20,908 nucleotides of DNA from a virus, in IMG/VR virus record IMGVR_UViG_3300037585_002800, positions 1 to 20,908 of that record; one strand, given 5' to 3'. The notes beneath the pieces are model-generated. The model ran no database searches. It was not told the origin of the DNA and worked only from the letters and a program-made list of their open reading frames with translations. Positions 13,443 to 20,657 of the stretch are shown here, piece by piece (position 1 is the stretch's first letter; the number at the start of each line of letters is the position of its first letter). The position numbers were made by a program, and so were the translations under genes.

Positions 13443-16150
13443 CCTGTGTAATCCTTAATATTAATCTGGGTTGTACTAATAGCTTTGCCGATGAGCTGTG
13501 CGGGAGAGGTACTGGTGGTGGTCATCGTGCCATTTTCCTGAACGTAGTAATCAGAAGCCGTAGTCAAAAGTGGACCTTTTGGCGAAAAGACAACTCCAGT
13601 ACCATAGCTTGAATTTCCCACATCTTCGTAAGCAATAACCACTTTGTTAGAATTTGAATCAAAAACGGTTGCCGTTTCCTTAATGCTGGAAGTTTCAAAG
13701 ACAACGGCTGTATCAAAAGATATGGACGTATTACTAACAGTCCCTTCTATGACTGTTCCGTAATTAGAATTGCCCCCATCTTTGTACGCTATTACCGCTT
13801 TATTTGTACTGGAGTCAAATGCGGCTGAGAACCAATCGTCCCAACTCTCATCAAAAACAACAGCAGTGCCGAAGGATATATCTGTTCCTGAGACGGTTCC
13901 TACTATTGCCGTACCGTAGTATGAGTTTTGCGCGTCATTGTAAGCTAGAACAACCTTGTTGGAATTTGAATCAAAAGTAGCCGCTGGGTAGTATATATCA
14001 GCGTTTTCAAAAGTAACCTCGTTCCCAAAACTGATGGCCGTTGAACTAACAGTGCCAACTATTGCATGGCCTTTGCTACCATCACCTGAATCCTGCCAAG
14101 CAATAACCACTTTGCCAGCATTTGAATCAAAGGTAGCAGCCGCCGCCTTAGCAGTGCTTCCTGAGTCAAACTGTACCGCAGTTCCAAAGCTGATAGACGT
14201 ATTGCTAACAGTTCCTACGATAGCTTTCATAGTCCCTGTTGAGTAAACAATAACTACCTTGTTATTTGAAGAATCAAAAGTGGCTCCCATGTAATAACTG
14301 TTGGCACTACTAAAAACGACAGGGCTTCCAAAACTAATACTTGTTCCATCAACAGTACCCACGATAGCTGTTCCGTAATTTGAGTTACCCGCATCTCTAA
14401 AGGAAATAACAACCTTGTTAGAATTTGAGTCAAAGGCGATGCCAAAGTGTGCCGCTTCTGCGGCCTCAAAAACCACAGGAGTCCCATAAGAAATTGATGT
14501 TCCGCTTACAGTGCCGACTACTGCTGTGCCATGTTCAGAATTACCCCCGTCTCTATAGACAATAACCACTTTATTAGAATCTGAGTCAAAGACAGCTCTT
14601 GTGTGATCAGCGTTTGCTGATTCATAAACAACAGGAGTGCCTGCCGAGCTACTAGCAGGGTCTCTAGGAAGATCAGAAACAAGGCTTCCCCATGTATTAA
14701 TTGTTCCGCTTGCTGAATTGGATATTGCGGCAGGAGCAACGCCAAGTAAATTAGTAGCCGTGAGGTTTGTTTTTTCGTAAGTTCCTGCTACTTCTGTTAC
14801 AAAAGCCCGTTGTGGCGTAGAGGCATCATTAGCTTCTGCCCATACAGAAATAAAGCGTCCAAAATTATTAGGGTCATTTGCCACGCCAATACCCCCGCCA
14901 CTGGTATTAACCTCGTCGGTATAAGTGTGGTTTGGAGTAGTAAAAGTTACAGCACCCGAACTAATTGTCCCTATAGTTTGCATAACATCCGCGTTGCCGA
15001 TGCTACCAGTGGTAGTTAGATGATTGATTAAAAATTTGCCAGAACCCCCTCCAGCACAAGCTACTCTTGCCGGAGCCATGCCAGTTTGCCCAGTAGAGCC
15101 TATGCCTACCATTGACCCAAAAGTTATAGCTTTTGTTGTAGTATTTACCGTCCCTACATATCCTTGCCATTGTCGGGAAGTGTTACCAGAAGGACCATAA
15201 CCAGCGGTTATTGCTAAAAACTGCCCAGAAACATCAGTATTAAAACAACCCGTATGCCCTATACTTTCTCCGTAGGACATAAATACAGAGGCAGTATTAG
15301 AAGTAATTGTTGTGCCAGACACAGAAAGACACCTAGCCGTTCCATAACCAGAATTATTAGGGTCACGAAAAACTGTAACAAAAATTCCTGAATCTTTTGG
15401 AGAGGCAAATACAACAGGACCGTTGATTTCGGATGATCCTGAGCTGGGAGTATGTACAGTGGCCGCGCTACCAAAGGTCATTGTAGTTCCACTTCCAGAA
15501 GCCAACGTCATCATTATTGCTTTAACATATTTTACGGAAGATGGCTCATTCCATAGAATCATGTATTGATTTTCTACATTGGGGTCTGCTGCGATTTTTC
15601 CGTAAAAACCAGCACCCTCACCAGAAGAAATAGTAGCGTCAAATTGTTGCGGGGTTCCTACAGTTAATCCAGTAGCCCCATTAAAGACAACTGATACAGC
15701 CATCCCTGTAGAGCTTGCGCCCCCATAAACTATTACAAATTTTCCCGCATTATTAGGGTCAGCAGCCATACCCAGCATAGATGTTACGCCAGAAGAAACA
15801 ATAGATACTGGAGTGCCTAAACTAACAGAAGTGCTGCCCCCTGAGTTAGAAACCGTACCTACAATTCCCTTTATATAACCGTTCCTTCCCGTACAAAAAA
15901 GAAATTTATTAGTATCTGCGCTATCCCAAGCACAATCAGATGGCCTGCACCACTTATGGATGTTTGCCGTACCTTGAGACCCCGCCAAAAAATCGTTAGT
16001 AGATATAGTGGTTGTATCAAGTCCTGCCTGACTAACAGTCCCATTGCTATTTAAGATAACGGGCTTTCCAGCAGCTATAGCACCGCTGGCGGTAAACTCA
16101 GTATTATTTTGACCACCGCCCGCAGGGAGTAGATCAGATAAGTTGCTCAC
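13439..16150 (-). CDS. Double beta-propeller tail fibre / receptor-binding paralog 1
   Basis: A 903-residue protein. It starts with the paralog N-terminal module (MSNLSDLLPAGGG, then GAIAAGKPVILNSNGTVS). Residues about 60-465 hold seven divergent blades with six Cys. Then comes the linker NLTATNLLGVAPAAISNSAS, which in the paralogs lies just before the C-terminal module. Here a second, very regular seven-blade propeller (about 502-857, no Cys) is inserted before the C-terminal SDYYVQENGTMTTTST module. Each propeller appears to close with an N-terminal strand (TPVVYES before blade 1 of the second). The GTG start follows the upstream TGA directly, with GGAG 7 bases before it. I infer a receptor-binding fibre with two binding heads per chain; binding partners are unknown. 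Confidence 0.82.
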   Translation of the reverse strand: MSNLSDLLPAGGGQNNTEFTASGAIAAGKPVILNSNGTVSQAGLDTTTISTNDFLAGSQGTANIHKWCRPSDCAWDSADTNKFLFCTGRNGYIKGIVGTVSNSGGSTSVSLGTPVSIVSSGVTSMLGMAADPNNAGKFVIVYGGASSTGMAVSVVFNGATGLTVGTPQQFDATISSGEGAGFYGKIAADPNVENQYMILWNEPSSVKYVKAIMMTLASGSGTTMTFGSAATVHTPSSGSSEINGPVVFASPKDSGIFVTVFRDPNNSGYGTARCLSVSGTTITSNTASVFMSYGESIGHTGCFNTDVSGQFLAITAGYGPSGNTSRQWQGYVGTVNTTTKAITFGSMVGIGSTGQTGMAPARVACAGGGSGKFLINHLTTTGSIGNADVMQTIGTISSGAVTFTTPNHTYTDEVNTSGGGIGVANDPNNFGRFISVWAEANDASTPQRAFVTEVAGTYEKTNLTATNLLGVAPAAISNSASGTINTWGSLVSDLPRDPASSSAGTPVVYESANADHTRAVFDSDSNKVVIVYRDGGNSEHGTAVVGTVSGTSISYGTPVVFEAAEAAHFGIAFDSNSNKVVISFRDAGNSNYGTAIVGTVDGTSISFGSPVVFSSANSYYMGATFDSSNNKVVIVYSTGTMKAIVGTVSNTSISFGTAVQFDSGSTAKAAAATFDSNAGKVVIAWQDSGDGSKGHAIVGTVSSTAISFGNEVTFENADIYYPAATFDSNSNKVVLAYNDAQNSYYGTAIVGTVSGTDISFGTAVVFDESWDDWFSAAFDSSTNKAVIAYKDGGNSNYGTVIEGTVSNTSISFDTAVVFETSSIKETATVFDSNSNKVVIAYEDVGNSSYGTGVVFSPKGPLLTTASDYYVQENGTMTTTSTSPAQLIGKAISTTQINIKDYTG
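13580..14647 (-). repeat. Second, regular seven-blade propeller of paralog 1
   Basis: Seven repeats with matching Phe at residues 521, 573, 625, 674, 726, 778 and 830, that is spacings of 52, 52, 49, 52, 52 and 52. The units read FDSNSNKVVI, a Y-x-D turn, GTAIVGTVSGTSISFG and AVVF. The near-exact period points to recent amplification or homogenisation. Confidence 0.88.
14756..15973 (-). repeat. First, divergent seven-blade propeller of paralog 1
   Basis: Residues about 60-465 contain seven weaker repeats. Each has a DPN/DS turn, a G-K-F or N-K-F strand, a Gly/Ser-rich turn and a V-G-T-V-like strand. Unit lengths vary from about 50 to 62. This half is closer in character to paralog 3 than to the second half of the same protein. 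Confidence 0.65.
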
Positions 16151-17284
16151 TCAAACGCTCCACCCTATTGTTGAGTTGATGTAAGTCATTACAATCTCAG
16201 CAAAATTCTTATCAAACGTAAGGTCAGAAGCACTTGAAGCTATCTTTGATGAGTTTCTGCCAACGGTAAAAGAGGTTGTGGCAGCAGCGCCAGTTCCATC
16301 CTTGATCGTTACTGTATCCCCAGCACTAGGAGACGCGGGAAGAGTAATCGTGATAGACCCTGCGCTTACAATAACGTAATCCCTGTTTACGGCTGTGTAG
16401 TTACCGCTTTTGACTAAAGGCGTTATAGCCCCAGACCCACCGTTAGCAAAAGGAAGAGTACCAGTAACACCCGTGGCTAAAGGAAGTCCTGTTGCATTAG
16501 TCATTACCCCTGACGCTGGCGTCCCCAGAGCTGGTGTAACGAGCGTTGGACTAGTACCGAATACTGCCGCACCTGATCCAGTTTCATCGGATACAGCCGC
16601 TGCCAGTTGCGCTGAAGAGAAAGAACCTAGTACGGCTGCATTGCCCGTAGATGTAATATGCCCTGTTAAATTTGCGTTAGTAGTAACACTCCCCGCAGTT
16701 AAGCTCGCGGCAGTTCCGGTTAGATTGGTAGCTACACCGGATGCAGGTGTTCCCAGAGCGGGAGTTACTAGAGTTGGAGATGTAGCGAATACTGATGCCC
16801 CAGAACCCGTCTCATCAGATAAAGCTGCCTTTAATTGAGCAGAGCTAAATGATCCTAAAACAGCCGCATTTCCTGAAGAGGTTATATGCCCCGTCAGATT
16901 TGCATTAGTAGTCACGGTTCCCGCAGTTAAACTTGCCGCTGTTCCGGTTAGATTAGTTGCTACGCCTGACGCTGGAGTACCTAGCGCGGGAGTAACAAGA
17001 GTCGGGCTTGTAGCAAAAACAGCGCTGCCCGTACCTGTTTCGTCAGACAGCACCCCCAGCAATTGCGCGGAAGTTGTAGCCGCAAACTGCGAGAGGTTCC
17101 CCGCTGTGACAGCGTAACCGCCTGTATCTATAAGATAACCAAGGCTAGTCCATGCTGTTGATCCAGTACCGACTTTTACCTTTGAAGTATTAGTTTCAAC
17201 TCCCAGCTCTCCTTGAGCCAGAGTTGGATTTGCGCTTGTCCAGTTTGACGAGGTATCCCGTCTAATTTGAATAATATCAGCCAC
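16151..17284 (-). CDS. Tail fibre protein with triplicated repeat
   Basis: A 377-residue protein. The N-terminus [20 protein letters not shown] then [20 protein letters not shown] is the widespread fibre-attachment motif (IQIRRDT..W...NP.L..GE.G). The middle holds three copies of a 76-residue unit containing [20 protein letters not shown] and ALGTPASGV. It then has [15 protein letters not shown] and a beta-rich C-terminus ([20 protein letters not shown]). I choose the GTG at 17284 because GGAGGG lies 7 bases upstream of it; that site is inside an in-frame extension starting with ATG 17299, which has no site of its own. The GTG overlaps the upstream stop by 8 bases. It probably forms part of a side or tip fibre. 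Confidence 0.85.
   Translation of the reverse strand: MADIIQIRRDTSSNWTSANPTLAQGELGVETNTSKVKVGTGSTAWTSLGYLIDTGGYAVTAGNLSQFAATTSAQLLGVLSDETGTGSAVFATSPTLVTPALGTPASGVATNLTGTAASLTAGTVTTNANLTGHITSSGNAAVLGSFSSAQLKAALSDETGSGASVFATSPTLVTPALGTPASGVATNLTGTAASLTAGSVTTNANLTGHITSTGNAAVLGSFSSAQLAAAVSDETGSGAAVFGTSPTLVTPALGTPASGVMTNATGLPLATGVTGTLPFANGGSGAITPLVKSGNYTAVNRDYVIVSAGSITITLPASPSAGDTVTIKDGTGAAATTSFTVGRNSSKIASSASDLTFDKNFAEIVMTYINSTIGWSV
16388..17071 (-). repeat. Three 228-bp direct repeats in a tail fibre gene
   Basis: Unit starts are at 17071, 16843 and 16615, exactly 228 bp apart, encoding 76-residue units that begin SAQL. The first two are nearly identical in protein; the third diverges after ALGTPASGV. 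Codon use differs between copies, so the DNA has drifted while the protein stayed similar. Confidence 0.9.
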
Positions 17285-18368
17285 TTGCAGACCCTCCATC
17301 TATACTTTGCAGGGCTAAGTAAGTTGAATTAGAAAACCCTCCATCGGCGTGATTGCCAACTGCTCCCCAACTTGCAGCGGAGCCATTTGTTGTCAAGAAT
17401 TTACCGCTGTTTCCCGATTGGCTAGGCAGTGAATCCACCTCTGCCCAGCTCGCAACAGTCCCGTTTGTAGTTAAAAACTCGCCAGAATTACCTGATTGGC
17501 TAGGGAGTGCGTCTACATCACTGAACGCTAGGGTTGCAGAACCGTTTGTAGTCAACGCTTGGCCTGAACTGCCATCTGAGGTTGGCAGCGTAAACGCCGT
17601 TACGAATGACTGTAAATTAGAATCATAGGCTAGAACATTAGTGCCTATGGCTAAACCTAAGCTAGTCCTTGCGGTAGCTCCAGATTCGGCAACAAAGTTG
17701 CTACCATCTCCTACAATAAAATTACTATTTGTAGGGGTTAATCCTGCGATGTCTGCTAACTGAGCATCATAAGCCTGAACATTAGTGCCAATAGTCAGCC
17801 CTAAACTGGCCCTTACGGTTGCTCCGCTTTCAGCAACAAAATTGCTGCCATTCCCTACAATAAAGTTTCCGTCTGTAACTGCAAGACCAGCAACATCAGC
17901 AAGTTGCGCGTCATAGGCTTGCACATTCGTGCCAATCGCAAGCCCTAAGTTAGTTCTAGCTGTACCAGCATTGGCTAAATCAGATAGGTTATTTGCGACT
18001 GCCGCATAGGAACCTGTTGCGGCGACAGCCATAGTTCCAAGACCAAGGCTAGTTCTAACGGTAGCGCCAGACTCCAGCACAAAGTTAGAGCCATCTCCTA
18101 CTATAAAACCACTGTTTGTAACGGCCAAAGCGCTTATATCAGTGAGCTTTGCACTTGCAGCTTGCTTTCCCGTTAAATCAGGCGGCGTATAAGTAAAAAC
18201 GCCCGACCCATTGGCATAAGAAAGACTGCCGCCGCCACTAGCGGACGCAGAGCTTACTGATAGATTAGTAAGCTCTACTTTGTCCGTATTAAGGTTGGTG
18301 AAGTTGGCATCAACCTCAGTATTGGTAAGCGGACTCCCCTTTCCTGAACGGGTAACAATAGTTGCCAT
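17277..18368 (-). CDS. Repeat-rich tail fibre protein
   Basis: A 363-residue protein. The start [20 protein letters not shown] followed by [13 protein letters not shown] is the common fibre N-terminal attachment motif. Residues 75-250 hold three copies of a unit such as [20 protein letters not shown] followed by [16 protein letters not shown]. Residues 261-339 hold three copies of [20 protein letters not shown]-like units, about 26 residues each. The C-terminus ([20 protein letters not shown]) is short, without a collar or chaperone domain. It precedes another fibre gene, and the two could form one fibre in series. The ATG has GGTGA upstream, a weak site. Confidence 0.85.
   Translation of the reverse strand: MATIVTRSGKGSPLTNTEVDANFTNLNTDKVELTNLSVSSASASGGGSLSYANGSGVFTYTPPDLTGKQAASAKLTDISALAVTNSGFIVGDGSNFVLESGATVRTSLGLGTMAVAATGSYAAVANNLSDLANAGTARTNLGLAIGTNVQAYDAQLADVAGLAVTDGNFIVGNGSNFVAESGATVRASLGLTIGTNVQAYDAQLADIAGLTPTNSNFIVGDGSNFVAESGATARTSLGLAIGTNVLAYDSNLQSFVTAFTLPTSDGSSGQALTTNGSATLAFSDVDALPSQSGNSGEFLTTNGTVASWAEVDSLPSQSGNSGKFLTTNGSAASWGAVGNHADGGFSNSTYLALQSIDGGSASG
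17352..17588 (-). repeat. Three 26-residue fibre repeats
   Basis: Units at residues 261, 288 and 314 share LP(S/T)(Q/S)xGxSGxxLTTNG followed by an aliphatic-S/A-W or F segment. They probably form successive turns of a fibre shaft. Confidence 0.8.
17619..18146 (-). repeat. Three fibre repeats of about 48 residues
   Basis: Units start at residues 75, 156 and 204. Each reads L(T/A)D(I/V)(S/A)(A/G)L, then FIVG(D/N)GSNFV, ESGAT(V/A)R and SLGL. The last two are exactly 48 residues apart; the first and second are separated by an insert of about 33 residues. Confidence 0.82.
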
Positions 18369-18383
18369 AACTAATCACCCAGA

Positions 18384-18833
18384 TTATGAGGCGGATAAAG
18401 TAAGCGTCCATGTAATAGTCATCGTATCATCAGCGCCTTTGTTTACCGCGCTGAATACAGACCTACATAGCATTGTTCCGCTTGAAGAAGCGTTGAATAC
18501 ACCCGCCTCAGTGACCGCACCAGTTCCGTCTCCGGCTTCAAATGAGGACACATACACAATGGTACTGGTTGAAGCAGTCGTGCTATCAAGCGCCTCTCTG
18601 GAGCCTAGAATAGATACTAAATCAGTTTGTCCAGCCGCCGCTGCCGTGGTTCCGCTGCCTATTCCCATATGGGTCATGGCTGTTGCCGTTGCATCTTTCA
18701 TTCGGCTGCATATATAGGTTAGACCAACAGTAACCACAAGATTTTTTACTTTCTTTTTTTCCTTAATTTTGCCGTCTTTGCCTCTGACAACAATATCAAG
18801 TTCACCGCTCATTTTTAATTTATCTTTTAACAT
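18384..18833 (-). CDS. Conserved phage tail-fibre-associated structural protein
   Basis: A 149-residue protein. NLVVTVGLTYICSRMKDATA (about 30-49) is followed by MTHMGIGSGTTAAAAGQTDL, then VSSFEAGDGTGAVTEAGVFN and NKGADDTMTITWTLTLS at the end. This series of blocks is familiar from phage structural genes near tail fibres: G-I-G-S-G-T-T-x-x-A, T-E-A-G-(V/I)-F-N, and K-x-x-x-D-x-(M/L)-x-I-x-W. They often carry generic fibre or virion names. The lysine-rich start (MLKDKLKMSGELDIVVRGKD) may bind neighbours. GAGGAA lies 7 bases before the ATG. A precise role is not known to me; a fibre or baseplate component is likely. Confidence 0.8.
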   Translation of the reverse strand: MLKDKLKMSGELDIVVRGKDGKIKEKKKVKNLVVTVGLTYICSRMKDATATAMTHMGIGSGTTAAAAGQTDLVSILGSREALDSTTASTSTIVYVSSFEAGDGTGAVTEAGVFNASSSGTMLCRSVFSAVNKGADDTMTITWTLTLSAS

Positions 18834-18844
18834 ATCTCATTTCC

Positions 18845-19750
18845 TCAGAATGTTGCAGATGCTCCGACATAGTCTCCTGCAAAATACGAAAAATCACAAT
18901 AGCCTTGAGAACGTAAACTTCCGCTATCAGCTATAGATAGACTCTCCGCTAAGTTCTTGCCCGTTGATTTTACAGCACTATCCGTTAAGGACATACTATT
19001 ACTTAATGGTTTTGCGACTGCAAGAGATAGGGCATCTGCGATCCCTAAACCATCGCTTAGAGCCTTTGAAAAGGCTATTACGCGGCTTTCAGTTAAAGCC
19101 ACCGTGTCGTTTATCAGTGTTCCTATAGAAATAACAACCGAAATTAAATCTGATACTGAGAATCCGTCAGATAGAGGTCTGCTAACCGCTATCTCCCTAG
19201 TTTCGGCTATGGTTACTGCATCTGAGCCGCATTCTCCTACTTCTAATCCCATTTGGAATGCCAGTGAGTCCTGCATTGAAACGGTGTCACTTATTCCCGT
19301 CCCATGAGCCATAACCAGCGCATCGGTTATAGCTACCGTATCTCCAATAGGCACACCAAGAATACGGAGTACATCGCAAACATCCGAGAAAGAAACCCCA
19401 TCCGATAACACCTTGCCAGCTTCAATAGTCTGAGAATCAGCCACAGCAAAGGCATTGGATAACGGCTTTCCTACGGCTTTAGATGCTGAATCGCTTACAG
19501 AAAACCCTTCACTAAGGTTTTTACCAATAGCAAAGGTTTCTAAATCTTGTATGGAAATTGATTCTGATAGAACCTTGTTGATGCTTTTTGCAAGAGTGTC
19601 AGCGGTAGTAACCCCATCAGTAAGGGCTTTATAAAGGATTTCGTATAGCTCACCCTGCACCACGGTAGCCAGCAATCTTTTACTTGCTATTGCTGCCGTA
19701 ATTCTTTTGCTAAGAACAGAGGCGCTTAACGGTCCTAGCTTATCAGCCAC
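18845..19750 (-). CDS. Repeat protein with 13 LSDxxSxxDS-type units
   Basis: A 301-residue protein. After a 40-residue helical N-terminus, residues 42-283 are thirteen tandem units of 18-20 residues. Each has (L/I)-S-(D/E/N)-x-hydrophobic-x-hydrophobic-x-D-(S/A) and ends near GK or a similar turn; examples are LSDGFSVSDL and ISDTVSMQDSLAFQMG. The last 18 residues (YCDFSYFAGDYVGASATF) are aromatic and unlike the repeats, and could be an assembly tip. The repeat geometry suggests a beta-solenoid or fibre shaft. The start is GTG at 19750, overlapping the upstream TAG by one base, with GAGGAT upstream. The link to fibres is by context and repeat type. Confidence 0.78.
   Translation of the reverse strand: MADKLGPLSASVLSKRITAAIASKRLLATVVQGELYEILYKALTDGVTTADTLAKSINKVLSESISIQDLETFAIGKNLSEGFSVSDSASKAVGKPLSNAFAVADSQTIEAGKVLSDGVSFSDVCDVLRILGVPIGDTVAITDALVMAHGTGISDTVSMQDSLAFQMGLEVGECGSDAVTIAETREIAVSRPLSDGFSVSDLISVVISIGTLINDTVALTESRVIAFSKALSDGLGIADALSLAVAKPLSNSMSLTDSAVKSTGKNLAESLSIADSGSLRSQGYCDFSYFAGDYVGASATF
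18902..19627 (-). repeat. Thirteen tandem 18-20-residue repeats
   Basis: Thirteen units run from ALTDGVTTAD to LAESLSIADS. The position after the hydrophobic triplet is nearly always Asp or Glu. The DNA copies have diverged, so the repeat is best seen in protein. Confidence 0.85.
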
Positions 19751-20085
19751 TAGCCAAAATCCTCACGAACGATGAAATTAATAAGCTCAAAGACGGTTTC
19801 TTTGGTGGAATCAGCGTAGGTTATTTCAATCTCGCCTTCGTATTCACCAGCATCTAAGTCCAGATCGGTTGTACCAAAGGTAAAAGTCGCTATGCCATTG
19901 GCGTAATCACCAGATTCAGCCTGTATAGCAGTAAGGGTAAACAAAACGGCAGTAGAATAAAGCGCTCTGAATCTGAGCTTTGTGGTATCTCCGGTTAGAT
20001 TAACCGCCTCACCAGAATCTTCTCTCGTTATAGTGGCTCTTATCTGGGCAAAAGTATCATTCTTTACTAGCAAAAATGTTGCCAT
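19750..20085 (-). CDS. BppU-like Ig-fold baseplate / fibre protein
   Basis: A 111-residue all-beta protein. FLLVKNDTFAQIRATITRED, GEAVNLTGDTTKLRFRALYS, YANGIATFTFGTTDLDLDAG and EYEGEIEITYADSTKETVFE give the strand pattern of the N-terminal domain of phage upper baseplate proteins (BppU_N type): an opening strand pair, a V-(N/D)-L-T-G-x motif, then a D-L-x-x-G-x-Y-x-x-x-(I/V) closing hairpin. In lactococcal phages this domain anchors receptor-binding proteins; many marine phages have it as a single small protein. AAGGGA lies 6 bases before the ATG. Its stop overlaps the GTG of the repeat protein, so the two are probably co-translated and may interact. Confidence 0.72.
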   Translation of the reverse strand: MATFLLVKNDTFAQIRATITREDSGEAVNLTGDTTKLRFRALYSTAVLFTLTAIQAESGDYANGIATFTFGTTDLDLDAGEYEGEIEITYADSTKETVFELINFIVREDFG

Positions 20086-20113
20086 AGCGTATCCCTTGGA
20101 TAGCAGCTTGGCC

Positions 20114-20302
20114 TTACTTTATGATTAGGGGCAAGATGCTAGATGTAATTAAGATCAGGTATAACCCCCAAACCATGTTTTCTAAACGGGCAAATCTTTT
20201 TTCCCCCATAGAAAGCTGTTGCTCCAGATTCTTGTATCTTTGGGCGCACTCTCGCTGATGGGCAATTAACTCACCCCTTGTAGATGACCCAGCGGTTGCC
20301 AT
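20114..20302 (-). CDS. Small single-span membrane protein (XhlA / holin-like)
   Basis: A 62-residue protein. The N-terminal two thirds are an amphipathic helix (ELIAHQRECAQRYKNLEQQL, GEKRFARLENMVW). The last 18 residues are hydrophobic (GLYLILITSSILPLIIK) and would span a membrane. This layout (H-x-x-E-C/R, helix, R-(L/I)-(D/E), C-terminal membrane span) resembles small phage XhlA-type or holin-accessory proteins. The position among structural genes, far from any recognisable endolysin in the window, leaves the role open; it may be a holin, a regulator of one, or a virion membrane-contact protein. AAAGGA lies 5 bases before the ATG. Confidence 0.72.
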   Translation of the reverse strand: MATAGSSTRGELIAHQRECAQRYKNLEQQLSMGEKRFARLENMVWGLYLILITSSILPLIIK

Positions 20303-20325
20303 ATTAGTCCTTTAATAATGACCCA

Positions 20326-20604
20326 TTAGCTTTTGCTTGCCGCTTTCTTTTTAGCTGCGGCCTTCTTCTTGGCGGGGGCTTTCTTAGCGGTAATAGTGAC
20401 TTTTGCCTCACTCATATCCGCTGTTTCTTCCGGTTTTACCGTTTTTATTTCTATTGCCCAACCATTAGCTTGGAAAGTTTGCATAAGCTCCTCATCCCAG
20501 CTTTCTTTGGTGTCTACAACCTCGTCGGCTTGATAAAGCCTTGATGTAGAGCCATTTTCATCGGCAGCGCCAGCTTTAGGTACAACTATTTTATATGTAC
20601 TCAT
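20326..20604 (-). CDS. Small protein with lysine/alanine-rich tail, head module
   Basis: A 92-residue protein beginning MSTYKIVVPKAGAADENGST. A short folded part follows, with TKESWDEELMQTFQANGWAI then EIKTVKPEE. It ends in a basic tail rich in Lys and Ala (KKAPAKKKAAAKKKAASKS). I start at ATG 20604, which has AGAGGA upstream. An in-frame ATG at 20649 would translate through the hairpin at 20624-20643 and has no ribosome-binding site. The tail resembles histone H1-like C-termini and could bind packaged DNA or the acidic interior of the capsid. The gene sits just after the capsid-side protein, which fits a minor head role. Not recognised as a named family. Confidence 0.75.
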   Translation of the reverse strand: MSTYKIVVPKAGAADENGSTSRLYQADEVVDTKESWDEELMQTFQANGWAIEIKTVKPEETADMSEAKVTITAKKAPAKKKAAAKKKAASKS

Positions 20605-20623
20605 AAAAGTCCTCTGATAAGCA

Positions 20624-20643
20624 GCGGGGGCTTTCACCCCCGC
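20624..20643 (-). terminator. Strong GC hairpin between head genes (no T tract)
   Basis: A perfect 7-bp stem (GCGGGGG with CCCCCGC) around a 6-base loop lies 14 bases after the stop of the capsid-side protein gene. No run of T follows on either strand, so it is not a textbook terminator. It may trim or stabilise mRNA or cause partial termination after a highly expressed head gene. Confidence 0.5.
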
Positions 20644-20657
20644 GCTCAATCAATCAA

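Noticed and set aside
16388-17071. CRISPR-like or mobile repeat from the 228-bp direct repeats
   Set aside because: The repeats are in frame, contiguous, have no spacers and encode a known type of fibre repeat.
10489-18368. Diversity-generating retroelement acting on the fibre genes
   Set aside because: No reverse transcriptase, accessory gene or template/variable repeat with adenine-biased changes was seen; the variation lies across whole propellers, not a short 3' region.
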